Part shown: piece after piece, positions 1 to 7,000 of the stretch
Layout: the number at the start of each line of letters is the position of its first letter
Numbering within the stretch: position 1 is the first letter of the stretch
Origin: PWND01 sp964614525
Lineage (GTDB): Bacteria; Bacteroidota; Bacteroidia; Bacteroidales; UBA7960
Assembly: GCA_964614525.1 (NCBI GenBank)
Contig: CAZTPA010000109.1
Coordinates: 1-7,097, forward strand
Direction of reading: 5' to 3'
Length of the DNA stretch: 7,097 bases
Made by a program: the position numbers and the translations under genes
The notes under the pieces: generated by a model
Told to the model about the DNA's origin: nothing
What the model saw: the letters and a program-made list of their open reading frames with translations, nothing else
Database searches by the model: none

Positions 1-57
1 TTTTGTGTAAATACAAATTTCTCTGAAAGAAGGAAGATAGCAAACGCTGTTCTATAA
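1..57 (+). CDS. possible C-terminal end of an upstream gene (partial)
   Basis: Reading from the first base, frame 1 stays open for 18 codons and stops at TAA 55-57. It gives FCVNTNFSERRKIANAVL, 16 nt before the adenosyltransferase start. The other two forward frames close earlier, one at base 10 and one at base 26. The composition is protein-like, and such spacing would fit an operon with the next gene. Eighteen open codons can also arise by chance, and no family can be recognised from so short a tail. The sequence left of the window would decide this. Confidence 0.25.
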   Translation, partial: FCVNTNFSERRKIANAVL

Positions 58-73
58 ATAAAAATTTGAACGG

Positions 74-625
74 ATGACAGAATGGAAAATATATACTAAA
101 ACCGGCGATAAAGGTGAAACATCTCTAATTGGTGGAAAACGGGTACCAAAGTATCATCAGAGAATAGAAGCATATGGCACAGTTGATGAACTTAATTCTT
201 TTGTCGGTTTAATCAGAGAACACGATATCGGAAATCATTTTAAAGAGATTTTATTAAAGATTCAGGATAAGTTGTTTGTGGCTGAATCAATTCTTGCCAG
301 AGATGAAGGTGAGGTTAAAGTTAATATTCCTGAACTTAAAATTGAAGATATCAACATGCTTGAAGATGAAATTGATCTTATGCAGAAAGATTTACCGGAG
401 CTGAACTCTTTCATCTTACCGGGGGGACATATTGCAGCTGCATATTGCCATGTTGCCCGCACGGTTTGCCGGCGTGCAGAAAGAATTATAATTAAACTTT
501 CCGAAAGTATTGAGATAGACGATATTTTATTAAGGTTTTTTAATCGCCTTAGTGATTACTTTTTTGTTCTTGCCCGTAAAATTGCTTATGAAAATGGTGG
601 TGGTGACATTCTTTGGAATGCATAA
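74..625 (+). CDS. cob(I)yrinic acid a,c-diamide adenosyltransferase, PduO type
   Basis: This cytoplasmic enzyme transfers the 5'-deoxyadenosyl group of ATP to cob(I)alamin or corrinoid precursors, making adenosylcobalamin. At 183 residues it has the normal length for the PduO/MMAB family. The N-terminal ATP-binding signature TKTGDKGETSLIGGKRVPK (residues 8-26) is intact, followed by RIEAYGTVDELNS (30-42). The C-terminal half holds the helix with CRRAER (132-137) and FFNRLSDYFFVLAR (155-168), which carry the family's conserved Arg, Glu, Asn and Asp residues. The ATG at 74 is preceded by an in-frame stop at 59-61, so the start cannot lie further upstream. No Shine-Dalgarno is evident, as is usual in Bacteroidetes. 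It converges with smpB, with only 6 nt between the stop codons. No other cobalamin genes are visible in the window, so it may serve salvage of imported corrinoids (inference). Confidence 0.95.
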   Translation: MTEWKIYTKTGDKGETSLIGGKRVPKYHQRIEAYGTVDELNSFVGLIREHDIGNHFKEILLKIQDKLFVAESILARDEGEVKVNIPELKIEDINMLEDEIDLMQKDLPELNSFILPGGHIAAAYCHVARTVCRRAERIIIKLSESIEIDDILLRFFNRLSDYFFVLARKIAYENGGGDILWNA

Positions 626-631
626 TTTTCG

Positions 632-1075
632 CTAAGAATCTCTCTCAATTTCTCTTTTAAAGTCTTTTTGTTTTAATGTATCTCTTTTATCAAAAAGCTT
701 TTTACCTTTTGCCAGAGCAATTTCTATTTTAGCGAGGCCTTTGTCATTTATAAACATAAATGTCGGAATAAGTGTCAGTCCTTTCTCATCAAGCTTTGCT
801 TTAAGCTTTTTCAACTCCTTGCGTGTTAATAAAAGCTTTCGGTCTCTTTTTGGTTCATGATTATTATAAGTACCGTACTCATATTCTGCAATATGCATGT
901 TTCTTATAAAAAGTTCATCTTTAACAAAAACGCAATATGCTTCAGCAATACTCACCTTTCCTCTCCTGATTGATTTAATCTCGGTTCCCGTAAGTACAAT
1001 ACCTGCGATAAACCTTTCGAGTAAAAAATACTCAAAAGATGCTTTTTTGTTCTTTATGTTTATTTTGTTTGCCAT
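632..1075 (-). CDS. smpB: SsrA-binding protein SmpB
   Basis: SmpB binds tmRNA (SsrA) and delivers it to stalled ribosomes for trans-translation. The 147-residue product opens with MANKINIKNKKASFEY, then GIVLTGTEIKSIRRGKVSIAEAY, which is the core of the OB-fold RNA-binding domain. It ends in the basic tail DKRDTLKQKDFKREIER, which is characteristic of SmpB and enters the ribosomal mRNA channel. The frame is open for 13 more codons upstream, to an ATG at 1114. I place the start at 1075 because family members begin at MANK and because AGGAGA (complement of 1086-1091) lies 10 nt before this ATG. That is one of the few good Shine-Dalgarno sequences in the window. The gene diverges from dapD and converges with the adenosyltransferase gene. 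No tmRNA gene is seen nearby. Confidence 0.96.
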   Translation of the reverse strand: MANKINIKNKKASFEYFLLERFIAGIVLTGTEIKSIRRGKVSIAEAYCVFVKDELFIRNMHIAEYEYGTYNNHEPKRDRKLLLTRKELKKLKAKLDEKGLTLIPTFMFINDKGLAKIEIALAKGKKLFDKRDTLKQKDFKREIERDS

Positions 1076-1085
1076 ATTTGATAAA

Positions 1086-1091
1086 TCTCCT
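1086..1091 (-). promoter_or_regulatory. Shine-Dalgarno sequence of smpB
   Basis: Read on the minus strand this is AGGAGA, placed 10 nt before the ATG at 1075. It decides between that start and the longer alternative at 1114. It stands out because the other genes here have AT-rich leaders without a clear ribosome binding site. Confidence 0.7.
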
Positions 1092-1117
1092 GCAAAATTA
1101 ATAAAAGCAAGCAAAAG

Positions 1118-1151
1118 TTTCTCACTTACTTACCTAAATACACTAAATTTG
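1118..1151 (+). promoter_or_regulatory. candidate Bacteroidetes-type promoter of dapD
   Basis: TAAATTTG at 1144-1151 matches the Bacteroidetes -7 consensus TAnnTTTG exactly. TTTC at 1118-1121 is a one-mismatch version of the -33 box TTTG, with a 22-nt spacer inside the range reported for this promoter class. Transcription would begin near 1157 and give a leader of about 23 nt before the dapD ATG at 1180. This is a motif match only; no transcript evidence is available. Confidence 0.45.
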
Positions 1152-1179
1152 TGATTCGGATGATATAAATGACATAATT

Positions 1180-1998
1180 ATGAGAGAAAACTTAGCTGAT
1201 ATTATTGAAAAAGCATGGAATAATAGGGAGTTATTAAAACAACAAGAAACCCGTGATGCTATTTTGGAAGTTATAGAACTTTTAGATATCGGAGAACTCA
1301 GAGTTGCAGAGCCTGTACTTAAAGAATGGAAAGTAAATGAGTGGGTTAAGAAAGCTGTTATACTTTATTTTCCTATAAGTAAGATGGAAGTTATTGAAAC
1401 AGGCCCTTTTGAGTTTCATGATAAAATACCATTGAAAAAAGGCTACAAAGATCTTGGTGTACGTGTTGTTCCTCATGCAATAGCACGTTATGGTTCCTTT
1501 TTGGCAAAGGGAGTGATTATGATGCCAAGCTACGTGAATATAGGTGCTTTTGTTGATGAAGGTTCTATGGTAGATACATGGGCAACAGTCGGTAGTTGCG
1601 CTCAAATCGGAAAAGGTGTTCACCTGAGTGGAGGTGTAGGAATTGGTGGAGTACTGGAGCCTGTTCAGGCAGCGCCTGTCATTATTGAAGATAATTGTTT
1701 TATAGGTTCAAGGTGTATAATTGTTGAAGGCGTCCATATCGAGAAGGAAGCAGTTTTGGGTGCAAATGTAGTAATTACTTCATCTACAAAAATCCTTGAT
1801 GTTAGCGGCAGCAATATTGTTGAATATACTGGTTTTGTTCCGGCAAGATCTGTTGTAATTCCGGGATCATTGCCGAAATCATTTCCGGCAGGCGATTTTA
1901 ATGTTCCTTGCGCACTCATCATAGGCAAAAGAAAAGAATCTACAAATATTAAAACTTCTCTTAATGATGCTTTAAGAGAATATCAGGTTTCTGTTTAA
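1180..1998 (+). CDS. dapD: 2,3,4,5-tetrahydropyridine-2,6-dicarboxylate N-succinyltransferase
   Basis: DapD transfers succinyl from succinyl-CoA to tetrahydrodipicolinate, the committed step of the succinylase branch leading to meso-diaminopimelate and lysine. The 272-residue product matches the family length. An N-terminal helical domain (about 1-95) is followed by a left-handed beta-helix built of hexapeptide repeats (about 100-230). Diagnostic stretches are MMPSYVNIGAFVDEGSMVDT (114-133), GGVGIGGVLEPVQAAPVIIE (151-170) and DNCFIGSRCIIVEGV (171-185). The C-terminal cap contains GSLPKSFPAGDF (229-240). The start at 1180 lies shortly behind a TAnnTTTG-type promoter. The next gene begins 27 nt after the stop in the same direction with no terminator seen between them, so read-through into the glycan genes is plausible. 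That arrangement may be accidental rather than functional. Confidence 0.96.
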   Translation: MRENLADIIEKAWNNRELLKQQETRDAILEVIELLDIGELRVAEPVLKEWKVNEWVKKAVILYFPISKMEVIETGPFEFHDKIPLKKGYKDLGVRVVPHAIARYGSFLAKGVIMMPSYVNIGAFVDEGSMVDTWATVGSCAQIGKGVHLSGGVGIGGVLEPVQAAPVIIEDNCFIGSRCIIVEGVHIEKEAVLGANVVITSSTKILDVSGSNIVEYTGFVPARSVVIPGSLPKSFPAGDFNVPCALIIGKRKESTNIKTSLNDALREYQVSV

Positions 1999-2024
1999 TT
2001 GTGTTTTGATTTTTTCAAGAAGAT

Positions 2025-3071
2025 ATGATAAATAAAAATTTGGTATTAATTACCTGTAGAAACAGATTCTTTGGACAGACCAGAAAACCCTGGACTAGCC
2101 TGAAGACAAATATTATTTGTGAGATTCTGAAAGAGAATGATTACAATGTTGAGATTTATGATTTTCACGAAATTATTAATTCAAATATCACTATTGAGAA
2201 TAAAATAGTTTTTTATTCTTTCTCACAGAAAGATTACTATCGACAATATATTAAAGACATTGTTTATCATTTAGCCAAAAAGAACAGGCTAATACCTTCT
2301 TATGATTTGCTAAAATGTCATGAGAATAAAGGATATCAAGAAATTTTTAAAAAAGAGATAGGATTAAACAGTCTGCAAGCTGGCTATTACACTTCACTCG
2401 AAGAGCTTGATTTTTCAAATCTAAAATATCCTATTGTACTTAAAACCACAGAAGGCACAAATGGCAAAGGTGTTTTTCTTATCAAAAAACCATCCGATTT
2501 TAAAAAGATTAGAAGAAAATTAGTGAAGCCTTTGAGTTTTGGTAAAAAATTAGATCTTTTTAGAAGGAAATATTTTCGTAAGAAAAAATTTGAAGAATAT
2601 CCGGATTTTTCTGACAGGCAGGATTATATGGAATATAAGGAGTATATAAAACAGGAAACTAATTTTATCCTTCAAAGATTTATCCCGGATCTTGATTTTG
2701 ACTACAGGGTTTTAATTGCGCATGATCGCTATTATATAATGCGCAGAGACGTAAAAAAAGGTGATTTCAGAGCGAGCGGATCCAAATTATTTCGGTTTAA
2801 TAATGAGGTTGATTCAAAATTGCTGGATTTTTCAAAATCAATGTATGAAAAATTTGATTCCCCGTTCATGTCAATAGATGTTGTATATAATGGCAAAGAT
2901 TATTATATGATAGAGTTTCAGGCTTTGCATTTTGGCATGAGTGCAATAGCAAAATCGAAAGGATTTTTTAAGTTGGATGATAATGCTGCTAAATGGAATT
3001 TTATTGAGGAAAAGCCTCAAATTGAGAAGGTTTTTGCTCATACATTATTATCATATCTGGATAATTCATAA
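2025..3071 (+). CDS. ATP-grasp ligase, RimK/glutathione-synthetase-like, glycan-cluster associated
   Basis: This is a 348-residue protein with an ATP-grasp fold, the class of enzymes that activate a carboxylate as acyl-phosphate and join it to an amine or other nucleophile. A pre-ATP-grasp region (about 1-90) precedes the ATP-binding subdomain: YPIVLK (135-140, with nucleotide-binding Lys140) and the glycine-rich loop EGTNGKGVF (143-151). Then come the hinge strand FILQRFI (214-220), DYRVLI (226-231), arginines at 240-241, and the metal-binding pair Asp285 (MSIDVVY) and Glu297 (IEFQ). All core residues appear present, so it should be catalytically active. Residues about 156-212 form an unusually basic, Lys/Arg/Tyr-rich stretch between the glycine loop and the hinge. 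There is no signal peptide, so it is probably cytoplasmic. The following glycosyltransferase genes suggest a role in decorating a surface glycan or its precursor (inference). The substrate is unknown. Confidence 0.75.
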   Translation: MINKNLVLITCRNRFFGQTRKPWTSLKTNIICEILKENDYNVEIYDFHEIINSNITIENKIVFYSFSQKDYYRQYIKDIVYHLAKKNRLIPSYDLLKCHENKGYQEIFKKEIGLNSLQAGYYTSLEELDFSNLKYPIVLKTTEGTNGKGVFLIKKPSDFKKIRRKLVKPLSFGKKLDLFRRKYFRKKKFEEYPDFSDRQDYMEYKEYIKQETNFILQRFIPDLDFDYRVLIAHDRYYIMRRDVKKGDFRASGSKLFRFNNEVDSKLLDFSKSMYEKFDSPFMSIDVVYNGKDYYMIEFQALHFGMSAIAKSKGFFKLDDNAAKWNFIEEKPQIEKVFAHTLLSYLDNS

Positions 3072-3076
3072 TCTGA

Positions 3077-3112
3077 TTTGTCGTTTTATACATTAAATAT
3101 TTTATACTTTTA
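3077..3112 (+). promoter_or_regulatory. weak possible promoter before the GT4 gene
   Basis: The 82-nt gap between the ATP-grasp and GT4 genes is much larger than the other gaps in this gene row. It contains TTTG at 3077-3080 and TACTTTTA at 3105-3112, a one-mismatch version of TAnnTTTG. The 24-nt spacer is slightly longer than usual. No terminator-like hairpin is visible in the gap, so read-through from upstream is also possible. Confidence 0.2.
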
Positions 3113-3153
3113 CTCAAACAAGACTTCAAATAACACAAATATATAAAAGCCAG

Positions 3154-4245
3154 ATGCGCATACTGTTTGTTCATTCAATAGGTAAAAAAAAGTACGGTGG
3201 AGGCGAAAGATGGGTTACAAATGCTGCTTCAGGATTGCATAGTAAGGGACATTTTGTTATAGTTGCAGGCAGAAGGAACTCGGTACTCCTCAAGGAAGCT
3301 GAAAAGAGCGGTGTGCCAACATATCCGATTAGTATTTATAATGATATAAATATTTTTCAGGCATTTAAACTTTCCCGTTTTATAAGAAAAAACAAGATAG
3401 ATATTGTTATTTGCAAAGGGCGTGAACTTGTGATTTCAGGCTTAGCAGCTAAATGGGCAGGAAATACTCTGCTGATAAGACGAAGCGGTTCACCACCTCC
3501 CCAAAGAAGTAAAAAACTCGAGATTCGTACTAAAAGGTTTGTTGATGGCGTAATAACTAATACCAATACTATCCGTGAGATTTATAAAAAACATGGATTT
3601 ACTGATGAGAATTTTGTTAAAGTAATTTATAATGGCTTAACTCCTGATGATGATATTCCTGCATATGACTTTAGTGTGAAATATCCGGGAAGATATATTG
3701 TTTTGTCTATTGGCAGAGCAGTAGGACATAAAGGCTATTTTTATCTTATAGATGCACTCGAAAAAATTAAAGAAAAGTATCCTCAGGTTTTGGTATATGT
3801 ATTAGGAGAAGGTAAAGACAAAGAAAAACTGATAGAATACGCAGTTCAAAAAGGAGTTAAAAATATGATTCATTTTGCAGGATACATACATCAGGTTATT
3901 CCTTATATAAAAGGCTCCGATATGTTTGTGCATCCTTCATTTTACGAGGGAATGCCTAATGCTGCAATGGAGGCGATGGCATACGGCAAGCCTGTTATAA
4001 TGACAAAAGTAAACGGAGCAGAAGAACTTAGCGATAATGGTAAATACGCTGTGCTTATACCTCCAAAAGATGTGAATGCAATTGTGAGTTCAATGACAGA
4101 TCTTCTGGAGAATAAAGAAAAATATGAAAGCATGGCTTTAAAAGGGAAGGAATTTGTAAGAGATAATTTTGGCATGGATAAGATGATAAATTCTTTGGAA
4201 GATTTTTTACAGTATCATCTTAAGAAAAAGTCTATTCAGAAATAA
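3154..4245 (+). CDS. glycosyltransferase family 4 (GT-B fold)
   Basis: This 363-residue retaining-type glycosyltransferase most likely moves a sugar from a nucleotide-sugar donor onto a lipid-linked glycan acceptor at the inner face of the membrane. The N-terminal Rossmann domain begins MRILFVHSIG with a glycine-rich acceptor-side loop YGGGERW (14-20). The C-terminal domain begins near 180 with VLSIGRAVGHKGYFYLIDAL (183-202), which contains the conserved GR and Lys193, and continues with VYVLGEG (214-220). The family's EX7E motif is present as Glu265 and Glu273 in FYEGMPNAAMEAMAYGKPVI (263-282). The end of the domain is normal, with a short basic tail. No signal peptide or membrane segment is seen. 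It is followed after 14 nt by the TagF-like gene, which suggests co-translation or at least co-transcription. The donor sugar, linkage and acceptor cannot be predicted. Confidence 0.9.
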   Translation: MRILFVHSIGKKKYGGGERWVTNAASGLHSKGHFVIVAGRRNSVLLKEAEKSGVPTYPISIYNDINIFQAFKLSRFIRKNKIDIVICKGRELVISGLAAKWAGNTLLIRRSGSPPPQRSKKLEIRTKRFVDGVITNTNTIREIYKKHGFTDENFVKVIYNGLTPDDDIPAYDFSVKYPGRYIVLSIGRAVGHKGYFYLIDALEKIKEKYPQVLVYVLGEGKDKEKLIEYAVQKGVKNMIHFAGYIHQVIPYIKGSDMFVHPSFYEGMPNAAMEAMAYGKPVIMTKVNGAEELSDNGKYAVLIPPKDVNAIVSSMTDLLENKEKYESMALKGKEFVRDNFGMDKMINSLEDFLQYHLKKKSIQK

Positions 4246-4259
4246 ATAATATTTAAAAT

Positions 4260-5324
4260 ATGGTATTATCGGCTTATCTTATAAAAGCACCTTATTGGCT
4301 GGCCTGGCAGTATATGCGACTGTTCAAAAAGCTTGATGATATTGTGTTTTATATTGATTCTGAGCATGATTATTTTCTTATAGAGAACGTGCTTCCATAT
4401 ATAGAAAAACCATACAAAATTGTTGCCCGTAATAAAAAAGTATCCGGAAAACTTCGGCAAAAAGGAGTGAAAGTGTCTGCATGGCCTGCATTTCCGCGTT
4501 TATTGATTATGACAAGACATGCATTTCACAGGTTTCCTATAAATATTGTAAAAAAGATCGGAATGCGTCATGGCCCATATCATTTCAAAAAAATGATTCA
4601 TCCTGATAAATATAATGCATTTGATCTTTTTCTTTTTACCTCAGAAGTTGAAGTTGAAAAAGCACAAAGTAAAGGAATAAAATCAGGAGTTTCGGGAGGG
4701 TATCCCAGGTTGGATGTTTTCAAAAGAGAAGATACCATTGCTTTTAGTGAGAAAATCAAGAACAGCGAAACTTTTGATGAGCAGAAAGCTGCCGTTCTTT
4801 TCACTGCTACCTGGGATAAATCAGGCTTGAGTGCAGTAGATAAATGGATATGTCATTTGCCTGCATTAGTTTCAAAATATAATGTTTTTGTAAGCTTACA
4901 TCCTATGATGTCTGAAAATTATATAAGAATGGTAAAATCAGTGAAAGGTATTCAATATGTTCAAGCTGAAGAATTACCGGCATATATGCTGGCCTCTGAT
5001 TATCTTATAAGTGATACCAGTTCGGTAATTGCTGAATATTGCGCACTAAATAAAGCTGTAATTACTTTTAATGTAAATATAGGAGGGAGGCTTACTCCGG
5101 AAATAAGTGAGATGATTCGGGATGTTTCAATTAGTATCGAAAGTGTTGATCAAATTGATAATGCAATAGAGGAGTATATTTTAAATCCGGAGCTTAAAAA
5201 GAATGAACGTGAGCGCTGGAATAAGATTTTCTTCGATGATATAGATGTTTCACATGGAGAAAAAGCAGCCAGGCATATTAATGATTTTATAAAATCGAAT
5301 TATAATTCAAATCTCATTCCTTAG
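4260..5324 (+). CDS. CDP-glycerol glycerophosphotransferase (TagF)-like protein
   Basis: This 354-residue GT-B-like protein resembles the family of teichoic-acid polymerase TagF, whose members transfer polyol-phosphate from CDP-activated donors. Family-like landmarks are GMRHGPYHFKK (101-111, with His104 in the position of the TagF HG motif), a GGYPRLD turn (146-152), SLHPM (212-216, with the second histidine) and SDTSSVIAEYCALNKAVI (251-268), which corresponds to the nucleotide-binding SD-SS motif. The N-terminal 25 residues are aromatic and hydrophobic (YLIKAPYWLAWQYMRLF) and could lie on the membrane. It is shorter than TagF polymerases, closer to single-step transferases (primase-like TagB size). 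The gene starts 14 nt after the GT4 gene without a Shine-Dalgarno, and its last 11 bp overlap the convergent ligase gene. A glycerol-phosphate substrate is only inferred; distant relatives act on other activated donors. Confidence 0.75.
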   Translation: MVLSAYLIKAPYWLAWQYMRLFKKLDDIVFYIDSEHDYFLIENVLPYIEKPYKIVARNKKVSGKLRQKGVKVSAWPAFPRLLIMTRHAFHRFPINIVKKIGMRHGPYHFKKMIHPDKYNAFDLFLFTSEVEVEKAQSKGIKSGVSGGYPRLDVFKREDTIAFSEKIKNSETFDEQKAAVLFTATWDKSGLSAVDKWICHLPALVSKYNVFVSLHPMMSENYIRMVKSVKGIQYVQAEELPAYMLASDYLISDTSSVIAEYCALNKAVITFNVNIGGRLTPEISEMIRDVSISIESVDQIDNAIEEYILNPELKKNERERWNKIFFDDIDVSHGEKAARHINDFIKSNYNSNLIP

Positions 5325-6885
5325 GATACATAAAACAGAAAACAAGAGTAAAGAAGACAAACATTGTCTGGCCCAGCTGAGCGTCAATGGGATTATTGCC
5401 AATCATATTTATTGCATAGGCAATCATAAAAACCTTAAACGGAAATATTTTATATGCCTTTGTCTTTACAACAGGATAAATGTAAAACACAAAAAACAGT
5501 ATAAGCCCCACACTTCCCAGTGTTAACAAAAACAGCAAGTATTGGCTGTGAGGTTTCATTTTTTCACCCTGCAATACAGAATCATTCTTTTCTAAACCAT
5601 ACTCAACGGCAATGAATAAATCACCGGTTCCCCATCCAAAAATCGGTTTCTTTTTAAAAGCTTCATAAGATGCTTTCCATAAATCAATTCTTTGAGTGAG
5701 AGTGCTCCAATTGGGATTGTTTGTTTCATTGTAAATATGTATTCCTTTAATTGTTTGGTGAATCCTTTCAAGTATTCCCGGCCACTCTGTGTATAAGTGG
5801 TTTGTTATACCTTGCTCAACAGCTTTTATATCTTCATCTGTTAATTCTTGAAGCCCCTCCCTGTCTTTTCGTAGTCCCTTGGAAGTCAGATACCTAAACA
5901 ATGTAAATCGAATATCATAGCCTTTTTTATCTGTGCTGTAATAATCAATATCACTTCTGTTGTTCCACTCATCTTGCAGTTCATCTTCCGCAATATAAAT
6001 ATAAACAGGATTGCCGTTTTCCCATTCTTCTATGGGCAGAAAATGCTTATAAGGATTTCCTTCTTTAGTATGTGTTTCCAGTGCTTCAACTGATACCTCT
6101 GTTTTTGTTGATTCAAATTGGTTAACATATCTTACAATCATAACAGAAAACACTATTCCGACTATTAAAAGTGAAGCACTAACAATTTTTATATATATTG
6201 AATGCTTTTTAAAAAATATATAAACTAAAATAAATACAATTACTGCTGACAGTGCTGCCAGGCTTGACAATGCACGGGTGAGAATAAGGAAATACAACAT
6301 CCACAGTGACAGCAGTAGCGAAACTACAAACCAGGCTTTGTTTTTTGTGCTTTTTCTTACAAGGTATGGCAAAAGAAACATTGAAAGCACCAACATCAAA
6401 TTGAAATACAAATGATATGAAAACATCAATATTTTCCGGTGATTTGTTATGTCATTTATAAGATAGTTGGCAAAGCTTATGAAAGATACTGCTATGACTG
6501 AAGCAACAAATAAGTAAAGTATTATTCTTATTTTCTTAATGTCTATTTCATGAGAAGAAACGATAATCAAAGTAAGAGTGAGTGTGGGTAATTTATGCTT
6601 CAAATCAGAGCCCAGTGCATACATCAGGTCTTCAGTCCACAACAAGCCAACTAAATGCATCACATAAATCAGTGTAAAAACAATTGCCGGTTTATTGTTG
6701 AAAAATTTATTGAATTTATCTTTATAACGGCCTTCCAGCAACCAATTAACGCCAAGTCCTATTTGCACGACACTCACCATATAAATTGAAGTGGGCATTG
6801 ATGCTGCCAGCAAACACAATAATATAAAGTAAACCCAGAAGTGAAAAGTTTGTCTGTCTTTATTTGTTGTGGATAAAATACTCAT
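5314..6885 (-). CDS. O-antigen ligase family membrane protein (WaaL/Wzy_C type)
   Basis: This 523-residue inner-membrane protein belongs to the O-antigen ligase/polymerase superfamily, which joins or extends undecaprenyl-linked glycans on the periplasmic side. About eight or nine hydrophobic segments lie between residues 14 and 252, followed by a large hydrophilic loop (about 253-446) and three more segments (447-471, 483-498, 503-520). Superfamily signatures are LTRALSSLAAL (202-212, with Arg204) and RIDLWKASYEAFKKKPIFGWGTGD (399-422, running from Arg399). The third is PHSQYLLFLLTLGSVGL (445-461), with His446 in the place of the WaaL catalytic histidine. Whether it is a ligase (WaaL) or polymerase (Wzy) cannot be settled from sequence. 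The ATG at 6885 gives a short cytoplasmic N-terminus before the first segment. It converges on the glycosyltransferase row, which supports a surface-glycan role but does not make it part of that operon. Confidence 0.88.
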   Translation of the reverse strand: MSILSTTNKDRQTFHFWVYFILLCLLAASMPTSIYMVSVVQIGLGVNWLLEGRYKDKFNKFFNNKPAIVFTLIYVMHLVGLLWTEDLMYALGSDLKHKLPTLTLTLIIVSSHEIDIKKIRIILYLFVASVIAVSFISFANYLINDITNHRKILMFSYHLYFNLMLVLSMFLLPYLVRKSTKNKAWFVVSLLLSLWMLYFLILTRALSSLAALSAVIVFILVYIFFKKHSIYIKIVSASLLIVGIVFSVMIVRYVNQFESTKTEVSVEALETHTKEGNPYKHFLPIEEWENGNPVYIYIAEDELQDEWNNRSDIDYYSTDKKGYDIRFTLFRYLTSKGLRKDREGLQELTDEDIKAVEQGITNHLYTEWPGILERIHQTIKGIHIYNETNNPNWSTLTQRIDLWKASYEAFKKKPIFGWGTGDLFIAVEYGLEKNDSVLQGEKMKPHSQYLLFLLTLGSVGLILFFVFYIYPVVKTKAYKIFPFKVFMIAYAINMIGNNPIDAQLGQTMFVFFTLVFCFMYPKE

Positions 6886-6909
6886 AATGGCACTTTATTG
6901 AATAAGAGG

Positions 6910-6917
6910 CAAAAATA
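6910..6917 (-). promoter_or_regulatory. candidate -7 box for the O-antigen ligase gene
   Basis: On the minus strand this reads TATTTTTG, an exact match to TAnnTTTG, 24 nt before the ATG at 6885. It would give a leader of roughly 18-20 nt. No good TTTG-type -33 box is found at the expected distance upstream, and such boxes are easy to find by chance in AT-rich DNA. Confidence 0.3.
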
Positions 6918-7000
6918 ATGTTATTATTAATAACCATCATTTTTTGATAATATTTTATCTGATGATAAGAAGGAAATATTTTCTTGGTAATTAGATTGAA

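Noticed and set aside
600..680. Possible bidirectional terminator between the adenosyltransferase gene and smpB.
   Set aside because: Only 6 nt separate the stop codons and I found no convincing hairpin with a T-run in or around the junction. The T-rich stretch at 655-680 is smpB coding sequence.
1093..1100. TAATTTTG on the minus strand, a perfect match to the TAnnTTTG -7 box, in front of smpB.
   Set aside because: It ends directly at the Shine-Dalgarno sequence, so the transcript would start inside or right at the ribosome binding site. No -33 box lies at the proper distance. Probably a chance match in AT-rich DNA.
897..1154. Open frame of 85 codons on the plus strand opposite smpB.
   Set aside because: It lies almost wholly antisense to the well-supported smpB gene, has no recognisable domain, and its hydrophobic look follows from the complementary Lys/Asn-rich coding strand.
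1282..1623. Open frame of 113 codons on the minus strand inside dapD.
   Set aside because: It is entirely antisense to dapD, has irregular composition rich in Cys, His and Tyr, no recognisable motif and no ribosome binding site.
6953..6970. Small inverted repeat TTATC/GATAA around a 4-nt loop.
   Set aside because: The stem is short and AT-only apart from one G-C pair, with no T-run. Such stems are expected by chance in this composition.
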